Shown here one piece after another: positions 55,052 to 63,570 of a stretch of 64,000 nt of DNA. Position 1 is the stretch's first letter. Every line of letters begins with the position of its first letter. The translations under genes were made by a program, and so were the position numbers. The notes beneath the pieces are model-generated. The model ran no database searches. It was given only the letters and a program-made list of their open reading frames with translations, and was not told the DNA's origin. Origin of the DNA: JBBQLG01 sp964251665 (lineage in GTDB: Bacteria; Bacteroidota; Bacteroidia; Cytophagales; Spirosomataceae); contig CAXUKO010000006.1 in the NCBI GenBank assembly GCA_964251665.1, positions 1-64,000 on the forward strand, given 5' to 3'.

Positions 55052-56248
55052 ATGAAGCTAGTTCAACACGTACTTATGGCTGGCCTCCTGACGGCTACGA
55101 CGGCGTATAGCCAGGCTCCGGAGCCGGTTGCCAGTGTGAAGCTGGCCCTGGTAACCGATCAGCTTTCGCACCCGACTGCGTTTGCTGTCACGCCCAACGG
55201 AGCCCCCGACCGGTTATTTGTCTGTGAGCAGGAAGGCCGCATCCGCATACTGGAAAAAGGGTCGTTGCGTCCGGAGGCCTTTCTGGACATATCGAAAGAG
55301 GTAATCAAAAAGCCGGGATATGAAGAGCGGGGATTGCTGGGACTGGCTTTTCACCCGGACTACGCCAGAAACGGCAAATTCTACGTCTATTGCAGCACAC
55401 CGATTGCTAACCGGAAAGGCGTTGACAATGAGGAGGAAGTACGCGAATATACCGTCTCAAAAGACCCCAACGCTGCCGATAAGGCTACCATGCGGGTCGT
55501 ACTCAAGGTGGACGATCCTGAGTCGAACCACAACGGGGGCGACCTCAAGTTCGGGCCGGACGGCTATCTCTATATCACTATCGGCGATGGCGGTGGTCAG
55601 AACGATAAACATGGCGAAACCGGTAATGCCCAGAACATGAGCAGCCTGATGGGTAAGATTCTGCGGATCGACGTAAATCAGCAGCCATACGGTATTCCGA
55701 ACGACAACCCGTTTGTAGGTAAAAAAGATAGCAGGGGTCAGTCAATTCGGCCGGAGATTTATGCCTACGGGTTTCGCAATCCGTGGCGCATGAGCTTCGA
55801 CCGGCAAACCGGCAAACTGTTTACCGGCGATGTGGGGCAGGATCAGTTTGAGGAGGTTGACGTTGTCGAAAAGGGAGGGAACTATGGCTGGCGCGTACGC
55901 GAGGGACTGCATGAACACAATGCCGCCGACCCCGATCCGAAAAACTGGGTTAACCCCATTGCCGAATACCCTCATGCCGAAGGACTAAGTATAACCGGCG
56001 GATTTTTATACCGGGGCAAAGCAATACCAGCCTTAACGGGTAAGTACGTTTTTGCGGATTGGATGGGCCCCGTCTGGCAGTTGTCCGAAACGGATTCTAA
56101 AACCTGGACGCGGGAGAAACTACCCATTTCGCGCGATGCGGGCTACTGGCATGTATACAGCTTCGGCGAAGATCAGGCCGGCGAAATTTACATGCTGACG
56201 GTGCTATTGGATAGCGGAAAAGGAGCAGTTTACAAGCTTGTTCCCTGA
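55052..56248 (+). CDS. PQQ-dependent soluble aldose sugar dehydrogenase (Asd/YliI type)
   Basis: A 398-residue exported quinoprotein of the GSDH family (PF07995). The ATG at 55052 gives the signal peptide MKLVQHVLMAGLLTATTAYS. EERGLLGLAFHPDYARNGKF, NHNGGDLKFGPDGYLYITIGDGG, YGFRNPWRMSFDRQTGKLF and GGNYGWRVREG are the blocks that hold PQQ and calcium. It oxidises aldoses to lactones in the periplasm with electrons to the respiratory chain. A hairpin starts 7 nt after the stop. Confidence 0.85.
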   Translation: MKLVQHVLMAGLLTATTAYSQAPEPVASVKLALVTDQLSHPTAFAVTPNGAPDRLFVCEQEGRIRILEKGSLRPEAFLDISKEVIKKPGYEERGLLGLAFHPDYARNGKFYVYCSTPIANRKGVDNEEEVREYTVSKDPNAADKATMRVVLKVDDPESNHNGGDLKFGPDGYLYITIGDGGGQNDKHGETGNAQNMSSLMGKILRIDVNQQPYGIPNDNPFVGKKDSRGQSIRPEIYAYGFRNPWRMSFDRQTGKLFTGDVGQDQFEEVDVVEKGGNYGWRVREGLHEHNAADPDPKNWVNPIAEYPHAEGLSITGGFLYRGKAIPALTGKYVFADWMGPVWQLSETDSKTWTREKLPISRDAGYWHVYSFGEDQAGEIYMLTVLLDSGKGAVYKLVP

Positions 56249-56255
56249 TTCAATC

Positions 56256-56308
56256 ACACAAAAGCAGCGGTGAGACAGCACCATGCTATCTCACCGCTGC
56301 TTTTGTGT
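56256..56308 (+). terminator. Intrinsic terminator hairpin
   Basis: Perfect 20-nt arms (56256-56275 and 56289-56308) with a 13-nt loop. The stem ends GCTTTTGTGT. It is 7 nt after the sugar dehydrogenase gene. Confidence 0.8.
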
Positions 56309-56322
56309 AATAGCTATCTACG

Positions 56323-56358
56323 CAGCCAGGTAATTACCAATTCCCACGACAACGGTTG
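56323..56358 (-). pseudogene. Orphan rhaT 3' tail
   Basis: Read on the reverse strand, this encodes TVVVGIGNYLA then Ala and a stop. It matches 57117-57152 at the end of the intact rhaT in 32 of 36 positions; all four differences are synonymous third-base changes. Similarity ends abruptly at 56358, 42 nt from the stop of the PIN toxin gene. It therefore looks like the tail of another rhaT copy left at the edge of the toxin module. Confidence 0.8.
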
Positions 56359-56400
56359 GATGGTGGCTTGTGCGTTGCCGTTGCTTCAATGAGGTACAAG

Positions 56401-56805
56401 CTATAGCGCAAGAAAAGCGGCTGGTGTCAAGATGCCAAGGTTGCCATAAGGATGCAGGACCAATAAATCCTCATCGCCAGTGACAAGATAAGTTGCCTTT
56501 GCGCTTATCCCCAACTCAAGAAATTTATTGTCTTTAGCATCGCGGCAGTCAGTTATAACGCATGTTACGGTCACCCAGGAAATGGCAGTTGAAAAACTTG
56601 TAAGAAACAGGTTCGCTTCACCTTCTGAAAGATACTTTCTAAACTTTGGCTTAGGCAGGATGACAGCTAATTCATTAAAGCAGGCTTCCGAACATACCAG
56701 GTTGTAATCCTGATAAGCCTTATCGAGTGCTTTGCGGGGCACTGAGCCCGGAAGTAATGCTGCACTGATTAGGGTATTTGTATCAAAGACAACGGTTGAA
56801 GTCAT
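56401..56805 (-). CDS. PIN-domain toxin (COG1569 type)
   Basis: A 134-residue PIN-domain RNase. VFDTNTLISAAL (first Asp), SEACFNELAVIL (Glu), CRDAKDNKFLEL (Asp pair) and YLVTGDEDLLVL (Asp) provide the acidic metal site. It matches the COG1569 group of putative toxin-antitoxin toxins. It overlaps the antitoxin by 4 nt, the usual arrangement. The module is AT-richer than the surrounding genes and lies between a complete rhaT and an orphan rhaT tail. Confidence 0.85.
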   Translation of the reverse strand: MTSTVVFDTNTLISAALLPGSVPRKALDKAYQDYNLVCSEACFNELAVILPKPKFRKYLSEGEANLFLTSFSTAISWVTVTCVITDCRDAKDNKFLELGISAKATYLVTGDEDLLVLHPYGNLGILTPAAFLAL

Positions 56806-57023
56806 TCGTCGCGCAGAAGATCAGCTAAAATATCAGGCGTCAGACCGCGTTGCGCTGCTTTGAAACCAATATAATCCATTATTGTCAGCAGGTCGACGCC
56901 TGTTGCTTCACTGTCTAAGGGCATAGCTATGATTTCGACCGGTTTCTGGGCAAACTCCGGTGGTAAATTTACCTGCACAGTACCCGCTGAATCTGGTACT
57001 ACAATCTGACGGATGGCGTTCAT
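56802..57023 (-). CDS. Antitoxin of the PIN-domain pair
   Basis: A 73-residue protein (MNAIRQIVVPDSAGTVQVNL, MPLDSEATGVDLLTIMDYIG, LTPDILADLLRDE). The N-half has a strand-rich AbrB- or DUF2281-like look and the C-half is acidic and helical, as in antitoxins that wrap a toxin. No known DNA-binding motif is certain. Its stop overlaps the toxin start, and it precedes the toxin on the reverse strand. Confidence 0.75.
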   Translation of the reverse strand: MNAIRQIVVPDSAGTVQVNLPPEFAQKPVEIIAMPLDSEATGVDLLTIMDYIGFKAAQRGLTPDILADLLRDE

Positions 57024-57111
57024 AAATACTACACTGTTTTTCCAAATATACAGCTTAATTCCGTCCGCAGACAGCCATTTCTATAGAAACCGGGGCTCTG
57101 TACCGGCACCT

Positions 57112-58149
57112 TTACTCAGCCAGGTAATTGCCGATTCCCACCACAACAGTTGACAGCACAACCGTCAGAATGCCCAGTGAAATGGTGTGCATGGTGGGTC
57201 GGTTAGCACCTTTCCATTCGTGCAGGTAGAGACCCCAGAAACTGCTGAAGGCTATAATGAACGCCATGTGCAGAGTCCAGCCGGAGAAGCGGTAGGCACC
57301 CATTTTGCTGTCGCCCATACCGTAGAAAAAGAATTGGAAGTACCACGTAAACCCGGCCAGCGCACAAAAAACGATGTTTCGCAGCACAGGTGTACTCACA
57401 TTGGTATAATCAGTGTAGGTATGGTTCCGAATGTTCAGGTAGATCGTCCAGATGGCGTTGGTCGTTAGGCCGCCGAGCAGAATAATGACCAGCGTGGCAT
57501 TGTTCATGTACAGCGAATCGGTGCCGTTCTGTACCGCCAGATCCGAAATAGGTTGCCCGGCCGTCAGCCCGAATGAGAAACAGGCACTCAGCACCCCGGA
57601 GATCACCGCGACCAGTAGCCCTTTGCGAATGTCAAATTCCGTAATGACCGCTTTTTTCTGATCGTCGGACAGGTGCCGTTCTTTCATCATCCCGGCGATA
57701 CCGCAGATAGAAATGCCCAGTACGCAAACGCCCAGACCCAGCACGATCACCTGCCCCGACAGGCTGCCGAGCAGTGTCGGTAGTTTGCCCTGATAAATGG
57801 GCGGCACCAGCGTTCCGAAAACGGCGCACAACCCCAGCGTCACCGCCATGCCGAGCGACAGGCCCAGATACCGCATGGCCAGCCCGAACGTCAGCCCGCC
57901 AATGCCCCAGAGAACGCCCCAGAAATAGACCCAGAGCAAGGTTTCGGAGGGAGCCTGCGCCAGCACACCGAACAGGTTATGTACCGTGAGCGACCCCAGC
58001 AGGAGTGGCGCAACGAGCCAGGAAAAAATGCCCCCGGCCAGCCAGTAGCTTTCCCAGGCCCAGCCCTTCACGTTACGATACGGTAGATAAAAGCTGCCGG
58101 AAGCAAACCCTCCCAGCGCGTGCAGTACGACACCCCAGATTACAGCCAC
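57112..58149 (-). CDS. rhaT: L-rhamnose/proton symporter RhaT
   Basis: A 345-residue inner-membrane protein of the RhaT family (PF06379) with ten hydrophobic helices. WGVVLHALGGFASGSFYLPY at the start, PLLLGSLTVHNLFGVL, WGVLWGIGGLTFGLAMRYLG and WYFQFFFYGMGDSKMGAYRF are typical. It imports L-rhamnose with protons. It is divergent from the catabolic genes, with a long palindrome in the 379-nt gap. On its downstream side the PIN module follows after 88 nt. Confidence 0.9.
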   Translation of the reverse strand: MAVIWGVVLHALGGFASGSFYLPYRNVKGWAWESYWLAGGIFSWLVAPLLLGSLTVHNLFGVLAQAPSETLLWVYFWGVLWGIGGLTFGLAMRYLGLSLGMAVTLGLCAVFGTLVPPIYQGKLPTLLGSLSGQVIVLGLGVCVLGISICGIAGMMKERHLSDDQKKAVITEFDIRKGLLVAVISGVLSACFSFGLTAGQPISDLAVQNGTDSLYMNNATLVIILLGGLTTNAIWTIYLNIRNHTYTDYTNVSTPVLRNIVFCALAGFTWYFQFFFYGMGDSKMGAYRFSGWTLHMAFIIAFSSFWGLYLHEWKGANRPTMHTISLGILTVVLSTVVVGIGNYLAE

Positions 58150-58528
58150 TGTTTTCTCTATTTTTTACAAGTTTATCATACTTTCGTTCACAAACTCTCC
58201 TGCTCCCTCCTGAAATTTGCAATTCAGTAAGAAGCCGTTTAGGATTTCAAGTCTATGCTTATGGGGTACGATGTAAACGGGCGCTTTTTGTCATCCTGAC
58301 GGAGGAAGGATCTTAGGTACTTAATCGCTAAGATCCTTCCTCCGTCAGGATGACAAAAAGCGCCCGTTTATATTGTGTGAGCTAACATATTGTGTGAGCC
58401 AACATTATGAGATTCTACAAAAGACTGCTTTAAACACGCCTAGCAGGAGAGTACAGGATATGGCCTTTTATGAACTGTGCGTACTTTGCTAAAAACAACC
58501 TCCCAACGAAGTCTATAGCTTTAACTAT
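58150..58528. other. Divergent rha promoter region with a palindrome and a tandem repeat
   Basis: The gap between rhaT and the aldolase gene. It contains the family-B palindrome at 58274-58370 and, right after it, two tandem 17-nt copies (58370-58386 and 58387-58403, core ATTGTGTGAGC, one mismatch). TAGCTTTA at 58516-58523 is one base off the -7 consensus, but its -33 partner is poor. No gene is seen. Confidence 0.5.
58274..58370. repeat. Palindromic element, family B copy 1
   Basis: Perfect 42-nt arms (58274-58315 and 58329-58370) with a 13-nt loop. The arm contains TTTGTCATCCTGACG and AGGAAGGATCTT, shared with the element at 63571-63641. It is the only one of the long palindromes not placed just after a stop codon. 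Confidence 0.95.
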
Positions 58529-60646
58529 ATGCAACCGACTCAAACCTTCAAACACGTCAGCTACCTCTGGGATGAAGCAACGGCCGCCACCCTGGCGGGT
58601 GATGAAGTAGCCCTGCTGATTTACCGCTCTAATCTCCTGGGGGCTGATCTGAGACTGACCAATTATGGCGGGGGAAACACCTCCTGTAAAGTTACCGCCA
58701 GCGACCCGTTGACTGGTCAGCCCACCGAAGTGATGTGGGTGAAGGGATCGGGTGGTGACCTCGGTACGCTCAAACGCAGTGGCTTGGCCGCGCTTTACGT
58801 CGACCGGCTGCGGAGTCTGAAAAACATCTACCGGGGGCTGGAATTTGAAGATGAAATGGTCGAACTGTTCAACCACTGCATTTTCGATCTGTCGTCCAAA
58901 GCCCCCTCCATTGATACGCCCCTGCACGGCTTTTTGCCCTTTGCGCACATCGACCACCTGCACCCCGATGCGGCCATTGCCATTGCAGCCGCTAAAGACG
59001 GAAAACGAATTACGCAGGAACTTTTCAACGGGCAAATTGGCTGGGTCGACTGGCAAAAGCCGGGCTTTGAACTGGGTCTGCAATTGGCGCAATGTCTGGC
59101 CGATAATCCGGGTATCCGGGGCATCATGCTCGGCTCGCATGGGTTGTTTACCTGGGGTGATACGGCGTATGAAAGCTACGTCAACACGCTTGAAGTGGTC
59201 GAACGTTGCGCGGAATTTGTGGAAGCAAACATCAGGCAGAAAGAACCGGTGTTTGGCCAAAGCCATGCCCCCGAACCACCGGATGTCCGGCGTGTTCAGG
59301 CCGCTCAGATTATGCCTATTCTACGCGGTCTGTGCTCCAGCGAACACCTGATGGTGGGGCACTTTACCGACGATGAACGGGTGATGGAGTTTGTTGATTC
59401 GCAGCCGGCGATACACCGGCTCGCGCCAATGGGCACCTCCTGCCCGGATCATTTTTTGCGTACCAAAATCAGTCCGCTGGTTCTCAGTCTGCCGTCCGAT
59501 ATCGACGTATTGCATGGAAGTCAGGTCATGGACTTTATTAAACCGCAATTCGAGAAGTACCGGGCCATGTATCGGGACTATTACGAAACGTGCAAACATG
59601 ATAATTCGCCCGCTATGCGCGACCCCAACCCCGTCGTGATTTTGTGGCCTTTAGTCGGCATGTTCACCTTCGCTAAAGATAAGCAGACGGCTCGGGTAGC
59701 GGCTGAGTTTTACATCAACGCCATCAACGTGATGAAGGGTGCCGAAGCCATTTCGGAGTACACATCATTGCCGCGTCAGGAAGCGTTTAACATTGAATAC
59801 TGGCTGCTGGAAGAAGCTAAACTTCAGCGGATGCCTAAACCAAAAGCCCTGTCGGGTAAAATCGCGCTTATCACCGGCAGTGCGGGTGGTATCGGGAAAG
59901 CCATTGCCAAACGCTTTGCCCAGGAGGGGGCCTGTGTGGTACTGAACGATATTAACCCCGACCGGTTAGCCGGCGCCAAAGACGAGTTTGTGCAGGCGTT
60001 TGGTCAGGATGCTGTAGCGACTACCGAACTGAATGTAACCGATTGGAACAGCATCGAAGCCGCCTGTCAGGCCGCCAGCTTAGCGTTTGGCGGGGTCGAT
60101 ATTGTGGTTAATAACGCCGGTATCAGCATTTCCAAACCCATTGCCGAACACACCATCGAAGAGTGGGACCGGCTGTATGATATTCTGGTGAAGGGGCAGT
60201 TTATGGTCACCAAAGCGGCTGTGGCTATCCTGCGCAAACAGAATTTAGGGGGCGACGTCATTAATATTGTCTCGAAAAACGCGCTGGTGGCCGGACCGAA
60301 CAATGCGGGTTATGGATCGGCGAAAGCGGCTCAACTGCACCTCAGCCGCCTAAATGCTGCCGAATTGGGTGGCGACAACATCCGGGTCAACACGGTAAAC
60401 CCCGATGCGGTTATTTCCGATTCCAACATATGGGCTGGTGGCTGGGCCGAAGGCCGTGCTAAAGCATACGGTATCACCGTAGCGGAGCTACCGGCTTACT
60501 ACGCCAAACGGACGCTGCTGAACGAAATCATCCTGCCCGACGACATTGCCAACGCCTGTTTCGCCTTCGTGGGTGGTTTGCTCAATAAGTCCACGGGCAA
60601 CGTCCTGAACGTCGACGGCGGCATAGCGATGGCATTCGTGCGGTAG
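58529..60646 (+). CDS. rhaEW: Bifunctional L-rhamnulose-1-phosphate aldolase / lactaldehyde dehydrogenase
   Basis: A 705-residue fusion. Residues about 1-430 are a class II aldolase (LTNYGGGNTSCKV, MWVKGSGGDLGTLKRSGLAA, LHGFLPFAHIDHLHPDA with metal-type histidines, GIMLGSHGLFTWGDTAYESY). From about 443 a short-chain dehydrogenase follows (IALITGSAGGIGKAIAKRF Rossmann motif; VNNAGIS; YGSAKAAQLHL with the catalytic Tyr-x3-Lys). The aldolase splits rhamnulose-1-phosphate to DHAP and L-lactaldehyde; the dehydrogenase part oxidises the lactaldehyde to L-lactate, as in RhaEW of other taxa. The stop codon lies inside a palindrome arm. Confidence 0.85.
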   Translation: MQPTQTFKHVSYLWDEATAATLAGDEVALLIYRSNLLGADLRLTNYGGGNTSCKVTASDPLTGQPTEVMWVKGSGGDLGTLKRSGLAALYVDRLRSLKNIYRGLEFEDEMVELFNHCIFDLSSKAPSIDTPLHGFLPFAHIDHLHPDAAIAIAAAKDGKRITQELFNGQIGWVDWQKPGFELGLQLAQCLADNPGIRGIMLGSHGLFTWGDTAYESYVNTLEVVERCAEFVEANIRQKEPVFGQSHAPEPPDVRRVQAAQIMPILRGLCSSEHLMVGHFTDDERVMEFVDSQPAIHRLAPMGTSCPDHFLRTKISPLVLSLPSDIDVLHGSQVMDFIKPQFEKYRAMYRDYYETCKHDNSPAMRDPNPVVILWPLVGMFTFAKDKQTARVAAEFYINAINVMKGAEAISEYTSLPRQEAFNIEYWLLEEAKLQRMPKPKALSGKIALITGSAGGIGKAIAKRFAQEGACVVLNDINPDRLAGAKDEFVQAFGQDAVATTELNVTDWNSIEAACQAASLAFGGVDIVVNNAGISISKPIAEHTIEEWDRLYDILVKGQFMVTKAAVAILRKQNLGGDVINIVSKNALVAGPNNAGYGSAKAAQLHLSRLNAAELGGDNIRVNTVNPDAVISDSNIWAGGWAEGRAKAYGITVAELPAYYAKRTLLNEIILPDDIANACFAFVGGLLNKSTGNVLNVDGGIAMAFVR

Positions 60647-60719
60647 CCTTGTACCCCGGACGCCCACGTCCGGTTTTCATGAAACGACCGGACGTGGGCG
60701 TCCGGGGTACAAGGCTACC
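60642..60719. repeat. Palindromic element, family C copy 2
   Basis: Perfect 33-nt arms (60642-60674 and 60687-60719), 12-nt loop. The left arm includes the TAG stop of the aldolase gene (60644-60646), so the element is fused to the coding end. Core CCCGGACGCCCACGTCCGG, one base different from the core at 35755. Confidence 0.95.
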
Positions 60720-60735
60720 CTTACCCCTCTCCCCT

Positions 60736-62025
60736 ATGCAACTCGACCCTAACCAAATAGATGCTTATAACCAGCAGACGCTGGCGGCTCACCAACGTAA
60801 ACTCTCGTACTGGACCGATTCGGTCGCCGAGGCTGAAGCCATAATCCAGAAACTCATCGACTTTCAGATTGCCATTCCGAGCTGGGCGCTGGGCACGGGC
60901 GGCACGCGCTTCGGTCGGTTTCCGGGTGGGGGAGAGCCTCGCTCTTTGGAAGAGAAAATTGCCGACGTAGGTCTGTTACACGCCCTCAATCGCGCCAGTG
61001 GAGCTATTTCGCTGCATATTCCGTGGGATATTCCGACTGATGCCCAGGCGATTCGGGAACTGGCTGCTCATCACGGTCTGAAATTCGATGCCGTTAACTC
61101 CAATACGTTTCAGGATCAGCAAGACGCCGGTCAGAGTTATAAATTCGGGTCATTGCAACATACCGATCCGGGGGTTCGTCGCCAGGCTATCGACCATAAT
61201 ATCGAGGTGATTCGGCACGGCGTGGCGCTGGGGTCTGATGCGCTGACGGTCTGGTTGTCTGATGGTTCGTGTTTTCCGGGACAGCTCAACTTCCGTAAGG
61301 CGTTCGACCGTACGCTGAACAGCCTCCAGGAAATTTATGCCGCACTGCCCGACAACGGTACGACCGCCCGGTGGAAACTGTTCGTCGAGTACAAGGCGTT
61401 CGAGCCGAACTTCTATTCCATGACTGTGGGCGACTGGGGCAGCAGCTACCTCTACGCCAGCAAACTCGGCCCCAAAGCCTACACATTGGTTGATCTCGGT
61501 CACCACCTGCCCAATGCCAACATTGAACAGATTGTGGCGATTCTACTGCATGAAGGAAAACTCGGTGGCTTCCACTTCAATGATTCCAAGTACGGCGACG
61601 ATGACCTGACGGCGGGCAGCATTAAGCCCTACCAACTGTTCCTGATCTTTAACGAACTGGTCGACGGGATGGATGCCAAAGGGATGGACCATGCCACGGG
61701 CTTAGGCTGGATGATTGATGCGAGTCATAACGTAAAAGACCCGCTCGAAGACCTGCTGCAATCGGTCGAGGCCATTCAGATCGCGTACGCGCAGGCCCTG
61801 CTGGTCGACCGTGCCGCGCTCGAAGCCCTTCGTGAAAGCAACGATGTCGTGCGGGCGCAGGAGTTGTTGCAGGACGCGTTTCGGACAGATGTGCGGCCTT
61901 TGGTAGCCGAAGCCCGTCGCCGGGCGGGTGGCGCTCTACAGCCATTGACCCTGTTTCGCGACCTGGCCGTTCGCGAGCAGCTCATCAGCGAACGCGGCAT
62001 GAAGACAGTAGCCACGGGACTTTAA
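60736..62025 (+). CDS. rhaI: L-rhamnose isomerase (RhaI type)
   Basis: A 429-residue TIM-barrel sugar isomerase of the RhaI group used by Gram-positive and Bacteroidota rhamnose pathways (distinct from E. coli RhaA). IPSWALGTGGTRFGRF, VWLSDGSCFPGQLNFRKAF, FVEYKAFEPNFYS (Glu ligand), TLVDLGHHLPNANIEQI (Asp) and GGFHFNDSKYGDDDL (His, Asp) form the metal and substrate sites. The ATG at 60736 follows the palindrome; earlier in-frame codons read through the palindrome. It turns L-rhamnose into L-rhamnulose. Its stop is 1 nt before the next element. Confidence 0.9.
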   Translation: MQLDPNQIDAYNQQTLAAHQRKLSYWTDSVAEAEAIIQKLIDFQIAIPSWALGTGGTRFGRFPGGGEPRSLEEKIADVGLLHALNRASGAISLHIPWDIPTDAQAIRELAAHHGLKFDAVNSNTFQDQQDAGQSYKFGSLQHTDPGVRRQAIDHNIEVIRHGVALGSDALTVWLSDGSCFPGQLNFRKAFDRTLNSLQEIYAALPDNGTTARWKLFVEYKAFEPNFYSMTVGDWGSSYLYASKLGPKAYTLVDLGHHLPNANIEQIVAILLHEGKLGGFHFNDSKYGDDDLTAGSIKPYQLFLIFNELVDGMDAKGMDHATGLGWMIDASHNVKDPLEDLLQSVEAIQIAYAQALLVDRAALEALRESNDVVRAQELLQDAFRTDVRPLVAEARRRAGGALQPLTLFRDLAVREQLISERGMKTVATGL

Positions 62026-62026
62026 T

Positions 62027-62098
62027 TGAGTGATTGAATGAATGAGTGATTGAGTGGGTCACGGCACACATTCAATCACTCATTCATTCAATCACTCA
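62027..62098. repeat. Palindromic element, family D copy 2
   Basis: Perfect 27-nt arms (62027-62053 and 62072-62098), 18-nt loop, made of TGAATGAG-like units. It starts directly after the rhaI stop and ends 10 nt before the kinase ATG at 62109, so no other leader sequence exists between the genes. Confidence 0.9.
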
Positions 62099-62108
62099 TT
62101 CACTCATT

Positions 62109-63536
62109 ATGAATGTTATCGCGATTTTCGACATTGGCAAGACCAACAAAAAGCTGTTTCTGTTCAATGAACGGTACGAGATCGTGTGGGAAAAAGCGGA
62201 GCAGTTTGCCGAAATAACCGACGATGATGGCGATGCCTGCGAAGACCTGAAACAGTTGACCCGGTGGGTGAAACAGTCATTGAAACAGGCCGTCGCTTTA
62301 CCGGAGTTTAATGTGCAGGCCGTCAACTTCTCGACCTATGGAGCCAGTTTTGTGCACTTGGATGAGGAATGTCGCCCGGTTGGCCATCTGTACAATTACC
62401 TCAAACCCCTTCCCGAATCAATTCGCCAACGGTTCTACAGCACGTACGGCGATGAGGCTACGCTATCACTGGAAACGGCTTCTCCGGCATTAGACAGCCT
62501 GAACTCGGGCCTGATGCTGTACCGTATCAAACATGATAAACCCCGGTTATTCCGGCGCATCTGGTACTCCCTGCATTTGCCGCAATACCTGAGTTTTCTC
62601 TTTACCCGACAGGTACTGTCCGACGTGACCAGCATCGGCTGCCACACCATGCTGTGGGATTTCTCCCGCAATCAGTATCATGACTGGGTGCTGGCCGAAA
62701 AACTGGATCATATCCTGGGGCCGGTGCTGCCATCAGATAGCCTGTTAAAAGCAATGGTTGTTGAAAGGCCGTTGTACATGGGTATTGGTCTGCATGATAG
62801 TTCGGCGGCTCTCATTCCCTACATTGCTTCGTTTCAGGCGTCACCGTTTGTCTTGATTTCGACTGGCACGTGGTGCGTGAGTATGAACCCGTTCACCCGC
62901 ATCGACGGAGCGCACAGCCCGTTAACGCTGGAAGAGTTGCAGTACGACTGTCTGTATTACCTGACCTACAAGGGGCAACCCGTCAAATCGTCGCGGTTGT
63001 TTGCCGGTCATGAACATGAACAGCAGGTCCGACGACTGGCTGAGCATTTCGGGGTGGCCGTGGACCGATATACCGAAGTAGCGTATGATCCGGCCTTACT
63101 TAATAAATTCAGGGGACACACCACCCCAACCGATCCGCATTCGTCGGGCACGATGCAGGGAGACCGTATGATTTCGATGAAAGGATCGCTATTCGGCGAA
63201 CGGAATCTGGTGGCTTTTGCTTCCTACGAAGAAGCCTACCATCAACTCATGCTCGATATTATGGTACAACAGGTACTTTCGACGCAATTGGTCCTGGCAG
63301 GTTCATCAACCACAACCCCCGTTCGGCGTATCTTTGTCGATGGGGGTTTTAGTAAGAACCCCATTTATATGCAGTTGCTGGCTACGGCGTTTCCTGAAAT
63401 GGAGGTCTTTGCGGCTTCGGTGGCGCAGGCTTCGGCCCTGGGTGCGGCCCTGGCCATTCACCATCACTGGAATCAGCAACCACTACCGGACAATTGCATC
63501 AACCTGAAAAAATATACGCCGGAAGAGTTATTGTGA
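62109..63536 (+). CDS. rhaB: Rhamnulokinase (FGGY carbohydrate kinase)
   Basis: A 475-residue FGGY-family kinase: AIFDIGKTNKKLFLF at the N-terminal phosphate loop, FSTYGASFVHLDE, VLISTGTWCVSMNP and RRIFVDGGFSKNPIYMQLLA in the C-terminal ATPase half. It phosphorylates L-rhamnulose at C1 (assigned from the operon; FGGY kinases vary in substrate). The ATG at 62109 is chosen since the in-frame codons before it read through the palindrome. A family-B palindrome follows 34 nt after the stop. Confidence 0.85.
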   Translation: MNVIAIFDIGKTNKKLFLFNERYEIVWEKAEQFAEITDDDGDACEDLKQLTRWVKQSLKQAVALPEFNVQAVNFSTYGASFVHLDEECRPVGHLYNYLKPLPESIRQRFYSTYGDEATLSLETASPALDSLNSGLMLYRIKHDKPRLFRRIWYSLHLPQYLSFLFTRQVLSDVTSIGCHTMLWDFSRNQYHDWVLAEKLDHILGPVLPSDSLLKAMVVERPLYMGIGLHDSSAALIPYIASFQASPFVLISTGTWCVSMNPFTRIDGAHSPLTLEELQYDCLYYLTYKGQPVKSSRLFAGHEHEQQVRRLAEHFGVAVDRYTEVAYDPALLNKFRGHTTPTDPHSSGTMQGDRMISMKGSLFGERNLVAFASYEEAYHQLMLDIMVQQVLSTQLVLAGSSTTTPVRRIFVDGGFSKNPIYMQLLATAFPEMEVFAASVAQASALGAALAIHHHWNQQPLPDNCINLKKYTPEELL

Positions 63537-63570
63537 GCTGAACTATTGATAATCAGAAAACTACTGTGGT

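Noticed and set aside
60649..60735. Upstream extension of the isomerase
   Set aside because: The codons translate the family C palindrome (Arg/Pro/Gly-rich), not family sequence.
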